Assembly (NCBI GenBank): GCA_024636595.1
Contig: JAGXGT010000114.1
Span: 1 to 23,671 of the forward strand
Direction: 5' to 3'
DNA from: Sphingomonadales bacterium
GTDB lineage: Bacteria; Pseudomonadota; Alphaproteobacteria; Sphingomonadales; Sphingomonadaceae
Length of the DNA stretch: 23,671 bases
Shown here: in pieces, positions 1-6,422 of the stretch
Layout of the letters: every line of letters begins with the position of its first letter
Numbering within the stretch: position 1 is the stretch's first letter
The notes under the pieces: generated by a model
What the model was told of the DNA's origin: nothing
The model's database searches: none
The model's input: the letters and a program-made list of their open reading frames with translations, nothing else
Translations under genes and position numbers: made by a program

Positions 1-1
1 G

Positions 2-457
2 TTGAAAGCGTGGGCCGCAAGGGACCGCTTCATAGCGGGCACTTCGATGCGCGCATGGACATTTGTTATTTTACGGAATACTTTCTTTTCCAGCATGCGG
101 CGGAAGAAATTTACCGCAAATTACGACGAACTGGTTGCAGAGCGGATATTGTCCGCACCGGCACCGCAGCAGGAGCCTTTGCACCTCGCGGATTTACAGC
201 GCGGATTGATGGAATTGTCTGACGATCAGAGAGAGGCGATCATATTGGTCGGCGCTGGAGGTTATTCCTATGAGGAAGCTGCTGAAATCGCGAACTGCGC
301 TATTGGCACGATGAAGAGCCGTGTGTCGCGGGCCCGGAAATCACTAGTAGTGATTTTGGAAGAGGGGCGGTTCACCACTGCATCTGACGGCCATGTCAAT
401 CTGACCGCAACAGCGTTGGAAAATATCATTGGCGCTGTTGAGAAAATTGCACCTTAA
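2..457 (+). CDS. ecfG: EcfG-type general stress sigma factor, 3' part only
   Basis: The reading frame is open at the left edge, so the N-terminus (most of sigma region 2.1-2.2) is missing. About 151 codons remain. The visible part starts in region 2 with the motif MRAWTFVILRNTFFS, typical of EcfG-family ECF sigma factors. A short linker follows, then a region 4 helix-turn-helix (LSDDQREAIILVGAGGYSYE, then the recognition part IGTMKSRVSRARK). EcfG factors direct RNA polymerase to general stress promoters (GGAAC around -35, CGTT-like around -10). They are held by the anti-sigma factor NepR until phosphorylated PhyR takes NepR away. Two matching promoters lie in this window, at 1430-1454 and 2240-2265. 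The gene is convergent with phyR. The TTG at base 2 is an artefact of truncation and not a start codon. The family call is strong; the exact paralogue is inferred from phyR next door. Confidence 0.9.
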   Translation: MKAWAARDRFIAGTSMRAWTFVILRNTFFSSMRRKKFTANYDELVAERILSAPAPQQEPLHLADLQRGLMELSDDQREAIILVGAGGYSYEEAAEIANCAIGTMKSRVSRARKSLVVILEEGRFTTASDGHVNLTATALENIIGAVEKIAP

Positions 458-593
458 CCACTTTAACCCGGTCCGATCGCACACCAAGAACTGAGAAACC
501 GCTTTTATCGCCGCAAAGCCGCACGGCGCGCACTGCTGTAATAGCAGAACCAGTCGCTCTTCCCTTCTTCTCCCAAGCCAGCACCACGGCCTG

Positions 594-618
594 GATCAGG
601 CCTGATCACAGATGTGAT
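594..618. repeat. Two adjacent dyads at the phyR 3' end
   Basis: A perfect 14-bp palindrome (GATCAGGCCTGATC, 594-607) is followed directly by ATCACA-GA-TGTGAT (605-618), which reaches into the phyR stop codon. They lie in the 160-bp gap between the convergent ecfG and phyR genes. There is no T-tract, so this is not a classical intrinsic terminator. It could be a protein-binding dyad or a 3' RNA hairpin. The function is unknown. Confidence 0.4.
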
Positions 619-1403
619 TATATCTGATCCACGGGTGCCGAAGTTGAAAAGAATAATGCCTGGCTGATCGCCGCCCGAATTGCATTGGGCTGGAATGGCT
701 TGGTGATGAGGAAGGTCGGCTCAGGTCGCTCTCCTGTAAGCAACCGCTCCGGAAACGCGGTAATGAAAATGACCGGAACCGATATCTTGTCTAGGATATC
801 CTTGACAGCATCGATGCCGGAACTGCCGTCAGCAAGCTGAATGTCCGCGAGTACCAGGGTCGGTTTTGCTTTTGCGACCGCTTCCAGCGCAGCCTTGTGA
901 GTCGTCGCTGTGCCGCAAACACGATGCCCCAGCCCGGAGACGATTTGCTGAAGTTCCATTGAAATCAGGGCCTCGTCCTCGATTATCAGGACATCTGACC
1001 GGATTTCCTTATCGATCTCTGTGATCGCATCTTCCAGCAGGCCATTGATCGAATTTTCACCGACATCCGCAATTTTCGCGACTTCGCTGACCGAAAACCC
1101 TTCGAGCGCGGTAAGCAGCAAGACCTGCCGGCTGATCGGTGGGATTGAGTTTAGATGGCTTTGCGCGGTGTTGCTATCAAGCTCTTCTACCGCCGCGACG
1201 TGGGCGCTTTCCCATATTCCGGCAAAAATGCGATATAAATGAACCCGAACGTTATCATCGCCTGAAACGGATTCCGGATCGGCGATAATCGCCTCAAGCG
1301 TTGCCTTGACATAGGCATCACCGCTTTTTTGGCTGCCGGTCAATGCGCGCGCATATCGGCGGAGATACGGAAGGTGGGGTTTCAAAGTTTCGGCTAGTGA
1401 CAT
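618..1403 (-). CDS. phyR: PhyR, anti-anti-sigma response regulator of the general stress response
   Basis: The protein has 261 residues, normal for PhyR. Residues 1-125 form an ECF-sigma-like domain that, in the family, mimics EcfG and binds NepR after phosphorylation. Residues 137-250 form a receiver domain with the acidic pocket EDE (142-144), phospho-acceptor Asp187 in LADIQL, the FITAFPE segment (213-219) that corresponds to the FATGUY-type receiver motif, and Lys235 in ITKPF. The start is placed at the ATG at 1403 because GGAG lies 9 bases upstream and MSLAETLKPHL is the usual N-terminus; a longer frame to 1436 would overlap the promoter. A GGAAC-N16-CGTA element at 1430-1454 implies positive autoregulation by EcfG. 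The gene is convergent with ecfG. No nepR lies between them, so nepR presumably sits upstream of ecfG outside the window. Confidence 0.95.
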   Translation of the reverse strand: MSLAETLKPHLPYLRRYARALTGSQKSGDAYVKATLEAIIADPESVSGDDNVRVHLYRIFAGIWESAHVAAVEELDSNTAQSHLNSIPPISRQVLLLTALEGFSVSEVAKIADVGENSINGLLEDAITEIDKEIRSDVLIIEDEALISMELQQIVSGLGHRVCGTATTHKAALEAVAKAKPTLVLADIQLADGSSGIDAVKDILDKISVPVIFITAFPERLLTGERPEPTFLITKPFQPNAIRAAISQALFFSTSAPVDQI

Positions 1404-1429
1404 GTCATATATCTCCGTGATGGGCACCC

Positions 1430-1454
1430 TACGCATGATAGAGAAAAGGGTTCC
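1430..1454 (-). promoter_or_regulatory. Sigma-EcfG promoter of phyR
   Basis: On the minus strand GGAAC (1454-1450) is followed by 16 bases and then CGTA (1433-1430). This matches the alphaproteobacterial general-stress promoter GGAAC-N16/17-CGTT with one mismatch in the -10. Transcription would start near 1423, giving a leader of about 20 bases before the phyR ATG at 1403. Confidence 0.8.
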
Positions 1455-1508
1455 ACAAAATTTGGCGGCGCGATGGACTCTGCTAAATCAGGGATTATGG
1501 CTCGGTCT

Positions 1509-1533
1509 GGAACCAATTTGGCGGTCAGTAGTA
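1509..1533 (+). promoter_or_regulatory. Possible weak sigma-EcfG promoter of the DUF883 gene
   Basis: GGAAC (1509-1513) is followed after 16 bases by AGTA (1530-1533), a poorer -10 than those of the two neighbouring promoters. It points at the DUF883 gene, whose ATG is 35 bases downstream. Position and context support it; the -10 does not. It is a candidate only. Confidence 0.3.
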
Positions 1534-1567
1534 GAATCATTATTAACCAGCATATGGAGAAAAAGAA

Positions 1568-1858
1568 ATGACAGGCAATTATTCGGAAGAAATGGGCGCA
1601 GTGAAATCAGATCTGCAGACGCTGAAGGAAGATTTGGCAACTTTGACGAAGTCCGTCAAGGCTGATGCGCAAGCCAATGCGCTGGAGTTACGCGCGAACG
1701 CGAAAACGAAATTCGACGCAGCGCGTGCCAACGCGGTGGACGCAGGGACCAAGGGCCGCAAAAAAGCCCAGGTCACCATTCAGGATAACCCGATGGTGAG
1801 CATTGCAGCTACGGCTGGGGTAGGACTGATCATCGGCGCGTTGATGGCGCGTCGCTAA
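1568..1858 (+). CDS. DUF883/ElaB-YqjD-like small membrane-anchored protein
   Basis: A 96-residue protein. Residues 1-70 are a charged, Ala- and Lys-rich amphipathic helix likely to form a coiled coil. A single hydrophobic C-terminal segment follows (about 74-93, PMVSIAATAGVGLIIGALMA), ending in ARR. This is the architecture of the DUF883/ElaB/YqjD family. In E. coli the members are tail-anchored in the inner membrane and have been linked to ribosome binding in stationary phase. The start has a good ribosome-binding site (GGAG, 8 bases upstream). The gene is divergent from phyR, has a possible GGAAC element upstream and a strong terminator at 1877-1914. A stress role fits the location, but the function here is inferred from the family only. 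Confidence 0.8.
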   Translation: MTGNYSEEMGAVKSDLQTLKEDLATLTKSVKADAQANALELRANAKTKFDAARANAVDAGTKGRKKAQVTIQDNPMVSIAATAGVGLIIGALMARR

Positions 1859-1876
1859 GACATTTGACTAATCTGA

Positions 1877-1914
1877 CAAAAAGGGCGGGGAATGGAAATT
1901 CCCTGCCCTTTTTG
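1877..1914. terminator. Bidirectional intrinsic terminator
   Basis: CAAAAAGGGC and GGGAAT pair with ATTCCC and GCCCTTTTTG, with one G/T interruption and a short loop around 1894-1897. The run of A on the left and T on the right lets it act in both directions. It ends the DUF883 gene (plus) and also the decayed gene on the minus strand. Confidence 0.85.
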
Positions 1915-1949
1915 TTGGATACCCGGAAAAGGAAGGTAGCAAGTCATCG

Positions 1950-2193
1950 CTACGATATCGACACGGTTTTATTTTCGCCCATTTCGGGTTTGTCACCGGT
2001 GATATTGGCTTTTGCAAGTTCCTAAGCTTGCGCCAGCGAAGATGCTGGTGACGACCAATATTCGGTCAGTTGCGGCCTAAGCCGAATGGCGGCAACCTTT
2101 GGATCATCCTTGTTGCATAGCACTGCCAAGTCGCATGGCAGTGCCAATATCTTCAATCATTTCATATAATTCTTCACGATCATCATTATTCAT
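1950..2193 (-). pseudogene. Decayed pyridoxamine-oxidase-like (FMN split-barrel) general stress protein
   Basis: Reading leftward, an ATG at 2193 with AGGAG 8 bases upstream opens a frame with EELYEMIEDIGTAM, the usual N-terminus of the pyridoxamine 5'-phosphate oxidase-like general stress proteins. That frame stops after 29 residues (TGA 2106-2104). In a shifted frame the C-terminal part of the same family continues: DDPKVAAIRLRPQLTEYW, then a TAG (2024-2022), then ELAKANITGDKPEMGENKTV and a stop at 1952-1950. The span is 244 bases where an intact gene would need about 450-500. The middle of the barrel is therefore deleted, the frame is shifted and one nonsense codon is present. The promoter at 2240-2265 and the ribosome-binding site are still good. 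Family identity rests on remembered sequence patterns. Confidence 0.6.
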
Positions 2194-2239
2194 GCAAGGG
2201 TCTCCTTCGGCATTAATTCGTCTCGGGATTTACTAAAAC

Positions 2240-2265
2240 TACGCGCGGCGAGCATTTTTGGTTCC
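2240..2265 (-). promoter_or_regulatory. Sigma-EcfG promoter upstream of the decayed stress gene
   Basis: Minus-strand GGAAC (2265-2261), a 17-base spacer and CGTA (2243-2240). The -35 and -10 are identical to those of the phyR promoter. Transcription would run left into the broken gene at 1950-2193, about 45 bases before its ATG. Confidence 0.7.
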
Positions 2266-2339
2266 GCTCGAATGCAACGAGATGGCGAGTTAATCGTTCG
2301 TGATTTGACAATTTCAAAATGTGACACAAACGATCAAGA

Positions 2340-3851
2340 ATGGATGCTGGCAACCAGATGGCCGACAAATCAAAGCTCAAGAAAGAAGCCGAGCGATTGG
2401 CGACCTTGCATGCCTATCAAGTGCTGGACAAAGCGCCGGAGGATGCATTTTATCGGATTACGCAATTGGTGGCGGATATTTTTTCTGCTCCGATGGCATC
2501 GGTCTCACTCATTGACGATCAGCAGGAATGGTTCAAATCGACCGTGGGATTGACGGAGACGAGCGCCGACCGACATGTGTCGATGTGTGCATCAACAATT
2601 GAAAGTGGCGAGCCTATAGTGATCGAAGATGCTTCGATCGAACCGCGGTTCGCAGCAAACCCACTCCTTCATGGTGAGTCATCGGTGCGGTTTTACGCTG
2701 GTTCGCCGTTGATTGCCCCCAATGGAGCTGTTTTGGGAGCCTTGTGGATCGCGGATAGCGCTCCCCGATTCCGGACAACAAAAAACCAGATAAACCAGCT
2801 GAAAAGCATGGCCGATATCGTGATGAGTGAAATGGAACTGAGCCGGCAGATTGGCCTGCGGCAGCAGGCGCAAAAAAACGCCGCCATTGCCCGGTCGAAT
2901 CTCGACCTGACTCTGGCGCTCAGCGACATCGCCAGCTTTCGGATCGATCTGGAGACCGGGCTGATCGAATGGGGCGGCGCCTACATGAAAATATGGGGCA
3001 AAGATGCAGGCGAAGCGCTTCCGGAAGTGGAGAGCGCATTGGAGCGAGTGCATCCGGAAGATCGGGAGACGGTGCGGACAGCGATGAGCGCGGCGACCGA
3101 GCAGGGTGAAAAATATGAGGCGCGGTTCCGGATTGTTTTGCCCTCTGGCGAAATCCGGTGGGTGGAGGGTTATGGCGATTATCTTGAAGCAAATGGGCGC
3201 CCGACGCTGACGGGCATCAATAAAGATATCACGCATTCCGTGGACCAGCAGGAACAACTCAAACTTCATACGCGCGAACTCCACCATCGGCTGCGCAATC
3301 TTTTTGCCACGCTGCAATCTATCATGACGCTGACGAAAAATTCGGCCACTTCGATTGATGATTATATCGAGAGAATCAACCATCGCCTGCGCGCGCTTAA
3401 CCGGGCCCAGCAAATCCTGCTCGACACCAATTTTGTTACGGGTTCCTTTGCTGCACTGGTGAGGGACCTCTGCTCGACCTATCCAAAGGTGCGCTGGTCT
3501 GGTCCCGACATCATTCTCACCGAAAATGCGATGGTGTCCATTTCCCTGGTTCTCAACGAATTGGCCACCAATGCGGCAAAATATGGCGCGTTGACGACGG
3601 ATACAGGCCAAGTGAAGATCAAATGGACCATCCAGGCCGACGATGAGGGGACGGATATTGTCCAATTGCTCTGGTCGGAAAGCGGTGGCCCCCAGTCCTT
3701 GCCTGCACCATCGGTATCCGGCTTCGGATCCTCGCTGATCGATCATAGCATCACCCGCAATTTGCGCGGCGAGATTGAGCGCGATTGGGCAAAAGATGGT
3801 TTAAAATGCACCATCACCTTTCCAGTTCCTGACGAAAAGGAAACCAGCTAG
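2340..3851 (+). CDS. GAF-PAS-HWE family sensor histidine kinase
   Basis: About 503 residues with no transmembrane segment, so cytoplasmic. A GAF domain covers about 20-165. A PAS domain covers about 190-300 (ending in the PAC-like stretch ITGINKDITHS region). The HWE dimerisation and catalytic part covers about 305-497. The phospho-acceptor is His316 in ELHHRLRN. The ATP-binding N-box is LNELATNAAKYGAL (Asn406), and the family-defining Trp445 and Glu447 lie in WSESGG. HWE and HisKA_2 kinases are the usual phosphodonors of PhyR in sphingomonads, and phyR is about 1 kb away, so PhyR is a plausible partner; this is inference. The stop codon shares one base with the start of the Crp/Fnr gene, which implies co-translation. 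The start is uncertain: the ATGs at 2340 and 2358 both lack a clear ribosome-binding site. Confidence 0.9.
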   Translation: MDAGNQMADKSKLKKEAERLATLHAYQVLDKAPEDAFYRITQLVADIFSAPMASVSLIDDQQEWFKSTVGLTETSADRHVSMCASTIESGEPIVIEDASIEPRFAANPLLHGESSVRFYAGSPLIAPNGAVLGALWIADSAPRFRTTKNQINQLKSMADIVMSEMELSRQIGLRQQAQKNAAIARSNLDLTLALSDIASFRIDLETGLIEWGGAYMKIWGKDAGEALPEVESALERVHPEDRETVRTAMSAATEQGEKYEARFRIVLPSGEIRWVEGYGDYLEANGRPTLTGINKDITHSVDQQEQLKLHTRELHHRLRNLFATLQSIMTLTKNSATSIDDYIERINHRLRALNRAQQILLDTNFVTGSFAALVRDLCSTYPKVRWSGPDIILTENAMVSISLVLNELATNAAKYGALTTDTGQVKIKWTIQADDEGTDIVQLLWSESGGPQSLPAPSVSGFGSSLIDHSITRNLRGEIERDWAKDGLKCTITFPVPDEKETS

Positions 3852-4588
3852 TGGCACGAAAAGCCTTGCTCCGGCGGATATCCTTCTACGCCGATCTTGA
3901 TGAGGTTGATCAACAGGTTATCATGCAGATCGACGGGCGGGAACAACGCTACGAGAAAAATACGGAAATCATCGACGCGGGCCAGGAAATGGATAGCGTG
4001 CTGATCGTCAAGGAAGGCTGGGCGATCCGGTACAAGACTCTGGAGGACGGACGGCGTCAGATTTTGAATGTGCTGCTGGCCGGCGACATGTTCGACCTTC
4101 AAGTGCTGGTGGCAGCCGAAGCGGATCATTCGGTGAAGACGGTGACAAATTTGACGGGTCTGTCCGTCCGGCCATCGGAATTCCGGCGGCTGTTGACCGA
4201 ATCCGGAAAGCTCACTCTCGCATTCTGGTGGATGCAGGTGCAGGAGGAGGCGTTCCTGCGGGAGCAGATTGTTCGCAATGGCAAGCAGACCGCCCGGGAA
4301 AGGATCGTGCATTTTCTGCTCGAACTCTATCGGCGCGTGCTGATGACAGGGGCCGGCAATGGCGATGGTTTTCGTGTGCCGCTGACGCAAACCGTGATCG
4401 CAGATGCGCTCGGCCTGACCCCGATCCATACCAACCGGGTGCTGCGGCAATTGGAGCGGGACGGGCTGTTGGAGCGTGCCAGTGGCTGGATTCTGTTCAA
4501 GGACCAAGAGCGGCTTGCGGAAATCAGCCAGTTTGATGCCAGCTATTTTCATCTCGACGCATTCCGCATGCGACTCGGGCGCGAATAA
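3851..4588 (+). CDS. Crp/Fnr-family transcriptional regulator
   Basis: A 245-residue protein. The cyclic-nucleotide-binding-like beta barrel covers about 10-125, a dimerisation helix about 125-160, and a winged helix-turn-helix about 165-235 (LTQTVIADALGLTPIHTNRV, then LRQLERDGLLE). It contains no cysteine, so it cannot carry an FNR-type iron-sulphur cluster. The start is the GTG at 3851, whose G is the last base of the kinase stop codon (TAGTG). This junction is typical of translational coupling and suggests the kinase and regulator work in one pathway. There is no receiver domain, so direct phosphotransfer is not expected. The ligand and targets are unknown. Confidence 0.9.
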   Translation: MARKALLRRISFYADLDEVDQQVIMQIDGREQRYEKNTEIIDAGQEMDSVLIVKEGWAIRYKTLEDGRRQILNVLLAGDMFDLQVLVAAEADHSVKTVTNLTGLSVRPSEFRRLLTESGKLTLAFWWMQVQEEAFLREQIVRNGKQTARERIVHFLLELYRRVLMTGAGNGDGFRVPLTQTVIADALGLTPIHTNRVLRQLERDGLLERASGWILFKDQERLAEISQFDASYFHLDAFRMRLGRE

Positions 4589-4658
4589 ATTTGCGGTAAC
4601 ATGCAACCCGATCTAAAGGTCAGGGTATCTTATATCGAATCAAGTAAGGGAATTCATA

Positions 4659-4886
4659 ATGAATAAAATTGCAATTGCGGCAGTATTGACCGCTGGTCTG
4701 GCGCTCTCCGCCTGCGAAGCCAAAGTTACCGAAGAAGGCGAAATGCCTTCGGTAGACGTTGATGTGTCCGGCGATGCCGGTCAAATGCCAGAAGTTGACG
4801 TTGAAACGGCTGATGTTGAAGTCGGTTCCGAAGAAGTAACGGTAGACGTTCCTGACGTGGACGTAACTATGCCGTCAGAGAAATAA
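4659..4886 (+). CDS. Small acidic lipoprotein with repeated VDV motifs
   Basis: 75 residues. A signal peptide ends in the lipobox LSAC (Cys19), so the mature protein is a lipid-anchored peptide of about 57 residues. The mature part is very acidic and built from degenerate repeats around P-x-VDV (PSVDVDV, PEVDVE, PDVDV), with only one or two Lys. A ribosome-binding site (AAGGGA) precedes the ATG. A strong intrinsic terminator follows 22 bases after the stop. Small acidic lipoproteins of this kind are common in sphingomonads, and I know of no assigned function. It follows the Crp/Fnr gene by 70 bases and may be its own transcript. Confidence 0.75.
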   Translation: MNKIAIAAVLTAGLALSACEAKVTEEGEMPSVDVDVSGDAGQMPEVDVETADVEVGSEEVTVDVPDVDVTMPSEK

Positions 4887-4908
4887 CTTCTGCGAACAAA
4901 TTGCTAAT

Positions 4909-4941
4909 AATGGCCAGGCATTGTGTCCTGGCCATTTTTTT
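4909..4941 (+). terminator. Intrinsic terminator
   Basis: A perfect 10-bp stem (AATGGCCAGG with CCTGGCCATT), an 8-base loop and a T-tract at 4937-4941. It ends the lipoprotein transcript. Confidence 0.9.
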
Positions 4942-5348
4942 GCCCTCTCGGTCTTGGTTGGTACACTCTGTACACTGTGATGCCGCAGCGGCCGCTGGCC
5001 AATATTTAGCGATATTTCAAAGGATTGGGGCAAAGATGGCTGGGAAATTCGCTCTGGTGTAAACGGGGGTATACGATAGAGCCAAGATCCCAGCCGGTCT
5101 TGAGGAATGAAAGCTGCCCGGGTCATGGGCGACAGCCATTCAAACCAAACAACATTTTGCGTAAAGATTGGTTCCCGAAAAAACCCCTTTTATTGTTTCG
5201 AATTTAATCGAGCAGAAAGTGGATAGTCTCTGCGATTTCCCAAATTGCAGCCCTGAGGTTCCCCCAGCGCGTTATGAGCGGGGCCCAAGCATGCAACCAA
5301 CGAGCGGTTCATGCGTCTTGGGAGCAGGATATTACCGATGGAGATATT
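4942..5348. other. 407-bp intergenic region without a convincing gene
   Basis: Open frames on both strands here lack ribosome-binding sites and family-like sequence. It holds a GTACACT direct repeat (4961-4967 and 4970-4976), a possible minus-strand sigma-EcfG promoter (5151-5175) with no recognisable gene after it, and a four-codon frame (5338-5352) overlapping the hemerythrin start. It could be the remains of a lost gene. Confidence 0.5.
5151..5175 (-). promoter_or_regulatory. Possible sigma-EcfG promoter reading into non-coding DNA
   Basis: Minus-strand GGAAC (5175-5171), 16-base spacer, TGTT (5154-5151), one mismatch from CGTT. No credible coding sequence follows leftward before the terminator at 4909-4941. 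It could drive a small RNA, be a relic, or be chance. Confidence 0.3.
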
Positions 5349-5798
5349 ATGACCGACATTTTCACTCGCCTCAAACAGGATCATGACCGGCACCGCGAAA
5401 TGCTTGATCGTGTGGCCGACACAAGTGGCGACAGCAAGGAACGTCGCGACGCTTTCGAAACACTGCGCATAGATGTGTCTGCCCACGCCAATGCGGAAGA
5501 ACAGTCGCTGTACGCAGAGATGCTCTCTCGCCCCGATCTGCAGGATAAGGGCCGCCACTCCGTCGCCGAGCATAAGGAAGCGGAAGATTATTTTGAAGAG
5601 CTGGTCGATATGGAGTTCAGCAGCACCGGTTGGCTGACCCGGTTCAAGACGCTCAAGGAACGGCTTGAGCATCACATGGACGAGGAAGAAAATGAGATTT
5701 TTGCTGCTGCCAAGAAAGACTTGAGCAAGGAGCGGGCGGAAGAACTGGCGAAAATTTTCAATGATCGCAAGCCAGAGGAAAAGCAGGAAGTTGCGTAG
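5349..5798 (+). CDS. Hemerythrin HHE-domain protein
   Basis: 149 residues, one four-helix HHE domain. Candidate iron ligands are His12 (QDHDRH), His46 and Glu50 (SAHANAEE), His70 or His75, and His108/His109 with the acidic run after them. The acidic C-terminus ends in EEKQEVA. Such stand-alone proteins bind a di-iron centre and are tied to oxygen, nitric oxide or redox stress handling; the ligand here is not known. The ATG at 5349 is chosen because GGAG lies 5 bases upstream and the domain begins there; an upstream in-frame ATG (5274) would add 25 non-conserved residues. The DUF421 gene follows 29 bases later and is probably co-transcribed. Confidence 0.85.
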   Translation: MTDIFTRLKQDHDRHREMLDRVADTSGDSKERRDAFETLRIDVSAHANAEEQSLYAEMLSRPDLQDKGRHSVAEHKEAEDYFEELVDMEFSSTGWLTRFKTLKERLEHHMDEEENEIFAAAKKDLSKERAEELAKIFNDRKPEEKQEVA

Positions 5799-5827
5799 CA
5801 AATTGAACGGTTTTCGGGGTCAAACAT

Positions 5828-6385
5828 ATGTTAAGTGAGTGGACGACTACCGGCTGGGCGCAGGTGGCGTTGATCGCGCTGTCCGCCTCGGCAATGTATG
5901 CAACTGTCATCATTCTGACCCGGCTGGCGGGTGTTCGCAGTTTTTCCAAAATGAGCGGATTTGACTTTGCGGTCACCGTAGCAATCGGTTCTGTCTTGGC
6001 TTCGGTGATCACCACAAAAGATCCGCCGATTGCCAGCGGCATCGCCGCGCTCGCCAGTCTGTTCGCCTTGCAGATCGGTATGGCGATTTTGCGCAGCCGG
6101 TTCCCGGTCGTCCAGTTCTGGGCGGACAACAAGCCGCGGCTGATCATGATTGGCAGCGAAGTGCAGCATGACCAGTTAAAGAAGGCAAAAATGACCGAGA
6201 GCGATCTGTGGGGCAAGCTGCGCGAAGCGAATGTCTTCCAGTTTTCGCAAGTGCTGGCGGTGGTTGCAGAGACGACCGGCGATGTTTGCGTTTTGCACAG
6301 TACCGACAATGTGCACGATATTGAGCCAGAGCTTTTGGACGGCGTCATTGGCGGCGAGCGCTACAAGGCGCGTGTTAACCGGTAA
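5828..6385 (+). CDS. DUF421/YetF-like inner-membrane protein
   Basis: 185 residues. Three predicted membrane helices lie at about 12-31, 45-63 and 66-88, followed by a soluble domain (about 95-175) with the LRSRFPVVQFWADNKPRLI segment of the YetF/DUF421 family. The family has unknown biochemical function; in Bacillus members are linked to spores and stress. The ribosome-binding site is weak (GGGG 9 bases upstream). It lies 29 bases after the hemerythrin gene in the same direction and is convergent with the NRDE gene 37 bases on. Confidence 0.8.
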   Translation: MLSEWTTTGWAQVALIALSASAMYATVIILTRLAGVRSFSKMSGFDFAVTVAIGSVLASVITTKDPPIASGIAALASLFALQIGMAILRSRFPVVQFWADNKPRLIMIGSEVQHDQLKKAKMTESDLWGKLREANVFQFSQVLAVVAETTGDVCVLHSTDNVHDIEPELLDGVIGGERYKARVNR

Positions 6386-6422
6386 GTCGGCATCACATGC
6401 TGGGGAGAGGTTTTTCCGGTAT

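Noticed and set aside
458..617. Search for nepR between ecfG and phyR
   Set aside because: No frame on either strand resembles NepR. The gene is expected upstream of ecfG, beyond the left edge.
2679..3746. A 355-codon minus-strand open frame inside the HWE kinase gene
   Set aside because: The translation is low in structure, and the plus strand encodes clear GAF, PAS and kinase motifs. It is a shadow.
3848..4606. A 252-codon minus-strand open frame antisense to the Crp/Fnr gene
   Set aside because: It mirrors the coding frame on the plus strand, and its composition (many His, Gln, Pro) is typical of antisense frames.
4961..4976. Direct repeat GTACACT-CT-GTACACT
   Set aside because: Two 7-base copies in an intergenic region are not enough to infer a regulatory site, and no gene lies in a position to use it.
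4875..5126. An 83-codon minus-strand frame in the intergenic region after the lipoprotein
   Set aside because: It has no ribosome-binding site, runs through the terminator hairpin and does not look like a protein family.
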